A DNA stretch of 64,000 bases from Otis tarda (lineage: Eukaryota; Chordata; Aves; Otidiformes; Otididae): NCBI GenBank assembly GCA_026413225.1, contig CM048553.1, positions 132,400,190 to 132,464,189 on the forward strand, written 5' to 3'. Position numbers and translations under genes: made by a program. The notes beneath the pieces are model-generated. The model did not search any database and was not told where the DNA came from. It saw only the letters and a program-made list of their open reading frames with translations. This document shows, one piece after another, positions 60,711-64,000 of the stretch; position 1 is the stretch's first letter; each line of letters starts with the position of its first letter.

Positions 60711-63700
60711 GGTGGTTCTTTAAAGCTAATTATTTTAGGTACCAAAATATATTTAAAAAAAAAAAATAGACAAACATCTGGAATATGAGGCAGTTTTTGT
60801 ACAGCTTACAGAAAATCTACCAAGCTCACAGATTCTACTGGTAAGTATGTCTAGATGCAAGTAGTTAGGCAGATGGAGTGAATATTTAACAGTCCCCATC
60901 TCAGCAGAGATATATAGCCTATGTATATTTACCATGATAGATGAGGTAATTTTCGTAGTTCCCTGAATACTCAAAGTGTTGTATAGGAAACCTTCCTAGT
61001 ATCTACTAATTTTCTCTGGTGTTATGGTCCTTCCCGTGTTCATCTAGGTCCAAAGGTGGACATGTTTAGTTGGGATGGGGTAGAGGCTTACAGCTAGCTG
61101 TCAGCATCCCACGATCTTTGTTAAGAGGAATAATGATTATAGAGGAGGTTTCTTTCTCTTCTTTGCCTGTAAGCACTTAATGTTGATTGTCTCTTCTTGC
61201 TCAGTCTTAAAGTCCACTTGGGTTTATTTTTATGCACTTTCTTACCATGGTCTACCTGTATGTTTTTCAACTCTTCATTCTTTCTCGTTTACTTAATTCT
61301 TATATTCTCTTTGTTTCTAAAGTTTAGTTTTTATTTGAACAAGGCACTTAGGTAGTGACTGAAATGTGTGTGTGGTTTTTCTGTTGCTTTAGATTTGTAG
61401 TAACATCTTTTATATAACTATTTTCTTCCTCTTTGGGGTTATACCTGCAGCTTGCCTTTTATGGAAAAAATGGTATCCAGAAACTCACATCTGCAGCTGA
61501 TTCTTATTCTTGAGAGGTTTTTTCTTTTGCCAGGATTTCAGAATTGGAAATCTTAAGAAACATTCTGTGCACATATGCATTCTTACCGTAAGCAGACAGC
61601 TAGTACTTCCTTTCATTAGCCACAATACACCAGCAGGTAGAAAAAAATCAGGCATTCTGTGCTTTGCATGGCCTCTGAAGGGTAAGGCAAGCTACTCAAG
61701 CCAAGTATGGAAGTACTGATGTAGTCTGACAACATGAATTCCTTTCAGGAACTTTGTACAGTAGTAAGGGTTTCTATAGGTGGTTCTGTTTCTGCTCCTA
61801 TCCAGAAGACATGTCTTGCGCTTTATTGCATTTTGTTGATTTTATGCATGTAGGAAGAACTGTATGTTCAGATTTTTCTTAGGCTCTTCTAACATTTCTT
61901 AGTACTCAGCAACTGCTGTGAAAGGAAGAGTTGTGAGCTAGAATTAAGAGCTTGGGCTACAGAAAATGTGTTATTTTCGTTGAATAACTTTTCTTGGCAT
62001 GAGTATAAAATGTCTACTGTATGTTTTTTTTTAATAGGCCATCTCTTAAAGTGATTGAGTAGTTTATTATGGTTGGCAGAAATCAATGCTCTCTGTGAGA
62101 GTCAAGGAGATTCTACTTTCTTTGTATGCTTCCATCACCCCCTCTTGTAAGCTGGCCACCCAGTTATCTTCCTCCATTTGGCCCTTTCTTCTTTTAGATG
62201 AAAAATTGGGACATTAGCAGGATAAGCATTAAGTATTTGAGCTTTGTGGCTTGAGCCTGGGGACAAAAGCATTATTTGACCCTCAGATTCAAAGCTGTAA
62301 CTAGCACTGATTTTAATTAGTTGTGGTTTGCAAAGCCTGTACCTTCCTCAATTGCTGTTGGGTATCATGTTCATCAGAGTACCTGGGTTTGCATCTAGAA
62401 ATGCATCTTAAATCTGAGTGTCATGGACAGATTGTGTACTGCAGCACAACTGCTAATTAAATATTAGTATCTGCAAGCCATTTTTTTAGTTTCCATCTGG
62501 TACCAGCATGTGGAAACTTGTCAGCATTGTTAAGCACAGCTCTCTAAAGTGCAGATTTTTCAATCCCAAGTGTTCAAAATGATCCTAGGTCACAGAGGAT
62601 TATTCAGGAAGAAGAGCTGTTGTTTGTTTTGCTTTTTTCCTCTTTGCTTAATTAGATTCTTTTTTTTTTTTTAAATGTGGACATGCAAAAGAGGTCAGTA
62701 AGGTTCCCATCTTCAGACTTATCATGGCAAACGTGAGGGCTTTCTTTTTGTCATCTCATGTTAGAAATTATTTGACCTGTCTTTTAAATGCCTGTAAATA
62801 CTGTGAAGTGTAAAATGCAAACTGAACATACTAAAGGATTTCCCCATTATAAGACTTCCTTATTAATGCTTTTCGGTCCTCCAGCTGATCATGCATCATT
62901 TTCAGGTTTTAGACTGCTTGCTTACCATGAAGGACATCCTCCCAAACAGTGCTGCTCATCAGGGCTTGACCTTTTTGCTGTCAAAACAGTATTGATACTG
63001 ATTTGAGTCTGAGCTGTACTTCTTATGTGGTTTTAAAGAATAGGGATATGAAATGCATCACTCTGGGAGAGTCACACTCACTAAACCTTGCTGAATCATA
63101 TTCTTGGATAGCTTGGCTACTATGCATGTATGTGGCTACGCATATAGATATGGAAAATTATCCCTTTATACCACCTCATGTTTTTGAGAAGCCTGTTCCT
63201 GTGCCTAACACAGTCTACTCTTTTTAAGAAAAAGTAATCTTTAAGACTTAGGATCCTGCAAACAATATGAAACTGCTGCTCTTTCCCCCTTCTGCCTTTA
63301 AAAGACTGCAGATGGACTTGCTTCTGCAAGGGCCATCATTTAAAGCTTGTTCCTGTTTTCTCTGGGTCTGGGAGACATCTTTCCTCTCTCTACCTCAGTT
63401 CTGAACTCCACACAGCTCTCCATAGACACAACTGCTGCTGTGCATGCTAAGGTGGACAAGTAAAAGACAAGAATATGAGGTAAAATATTTCCTTTCATTA
63501 AAATCTCTTTTGTACTATTAGGCGTCCTTCCTTTGATCCCTCAGCCTAGTGCACAGTAAGGCATTTTGCCCTGTAGAGCTGATTGATGCTTTAACAAGAG
63601 CCCTGTGTTTATATTGCTCTACATATTGTTACAGAAATGAATTAACTTAAGATTCCCAAATAAGCCAGCAAGAAGAAAACAAAACACATCGGTCCACCCT

Positions 63701-64000
63701 TGCAGCACCCGCACTAGAAGGCTGTAACAAGGAAAATGCTGTTTGAGGCTGGAAAGGTTGAGTGTTTCAAAGGAGAGTTTTTCAAGGGCTGCTCAAAAGT
63801 ACCTCAAAAAGCAAATGCAGCCCCAGTTTGTGGCATATGTAATGTGGTTTTAAAAGTGTGGAACCTTGTCCTAAAGAGTTCTGAAATCAGCTTATTTTAT
63901 AATGAATTGCAACATGGAATATTTGCATATATGTTCCTTCTGTTGAACTGATTAAATTTATAATGGATTTCATATAAAGAGGGTTTAATTTTTCCTGACT
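60711..64000. other. Non-coding DNA, possibly intronic
   Basis: Nothing recognised up to the end of the window apart from A- and T-runs (about 60755 and 62650-62661). Open frames are below 75 codons and lack domains. Confidence 0.5.

Overview
The window is vertebrate nuclear DNA, almost certainly from a bird. Five CR1 retroposon fragments end in the CR1 octamer (ATTCTATG type) and there is one older relative. Three LTRs are of the kind widespread in avian genomes, and there is one young avian-type endogenous retrovirus. No bacterial or organellar features and no complete host protein-coding gene can be recognised. Most of the 64 kb is AT-rich, intergenic or intronic, non-coding DNA.

Layout: 1-11.24 kb is unremarkable non-coding DNA. 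From 11.24 to 16.94 kb lies a 5.7-kb provirus with two 465-bp LTRs that differ at one base. A 6-bp direct repeat (gctaat) brackets it. It has a tRNA-Lys-type primer binding site, a frameshifted betaretrovirus-like gag (MA and CA), a tail of integrase, and a mosaic 3' half with several partial env transmembrane subunits of alpharetrovirus type. Nucleocapsid, protease and reverse transcriptase are absent. In their place is an A-rich tract and about 345 bp of an unrelated ERVL-type LTR. The near-identical LTRs with a broken interior suggest a recently mobilised, non-autonomous chimeric element. This is the most interesting object in the window.

From 17 to 36.8 kb there is non-coding DNA with CR1 copies at 19.7-20.9, 23.6-25.9 (the longest, 2.3 kb of ORF2), 29.6 and 31.0-31.6 kb. 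A solo LTR with a 5-bp target duplication lies at 32.5-33.1 kb. At 36.8-38.1 kb there is a strong CpG island with Sp1-like sites and a likely plus-strand non-coding first exon ending at a good splice donor (37663/37664). The gene could not be identified. If the call is right, the remaining 26 kb is its first intron, holding a minus-strand LTR (46.1-47.3 kb), CR1 fragments (50.4 and 55.4 kb) and a truncated LTR (60.2-60.7 kb).

No CRISPR array, tRNA, rRNA or known structured RNA was seen. Family assignments rest on reading motifs and on comparing copies inside this window; no database search was possible.
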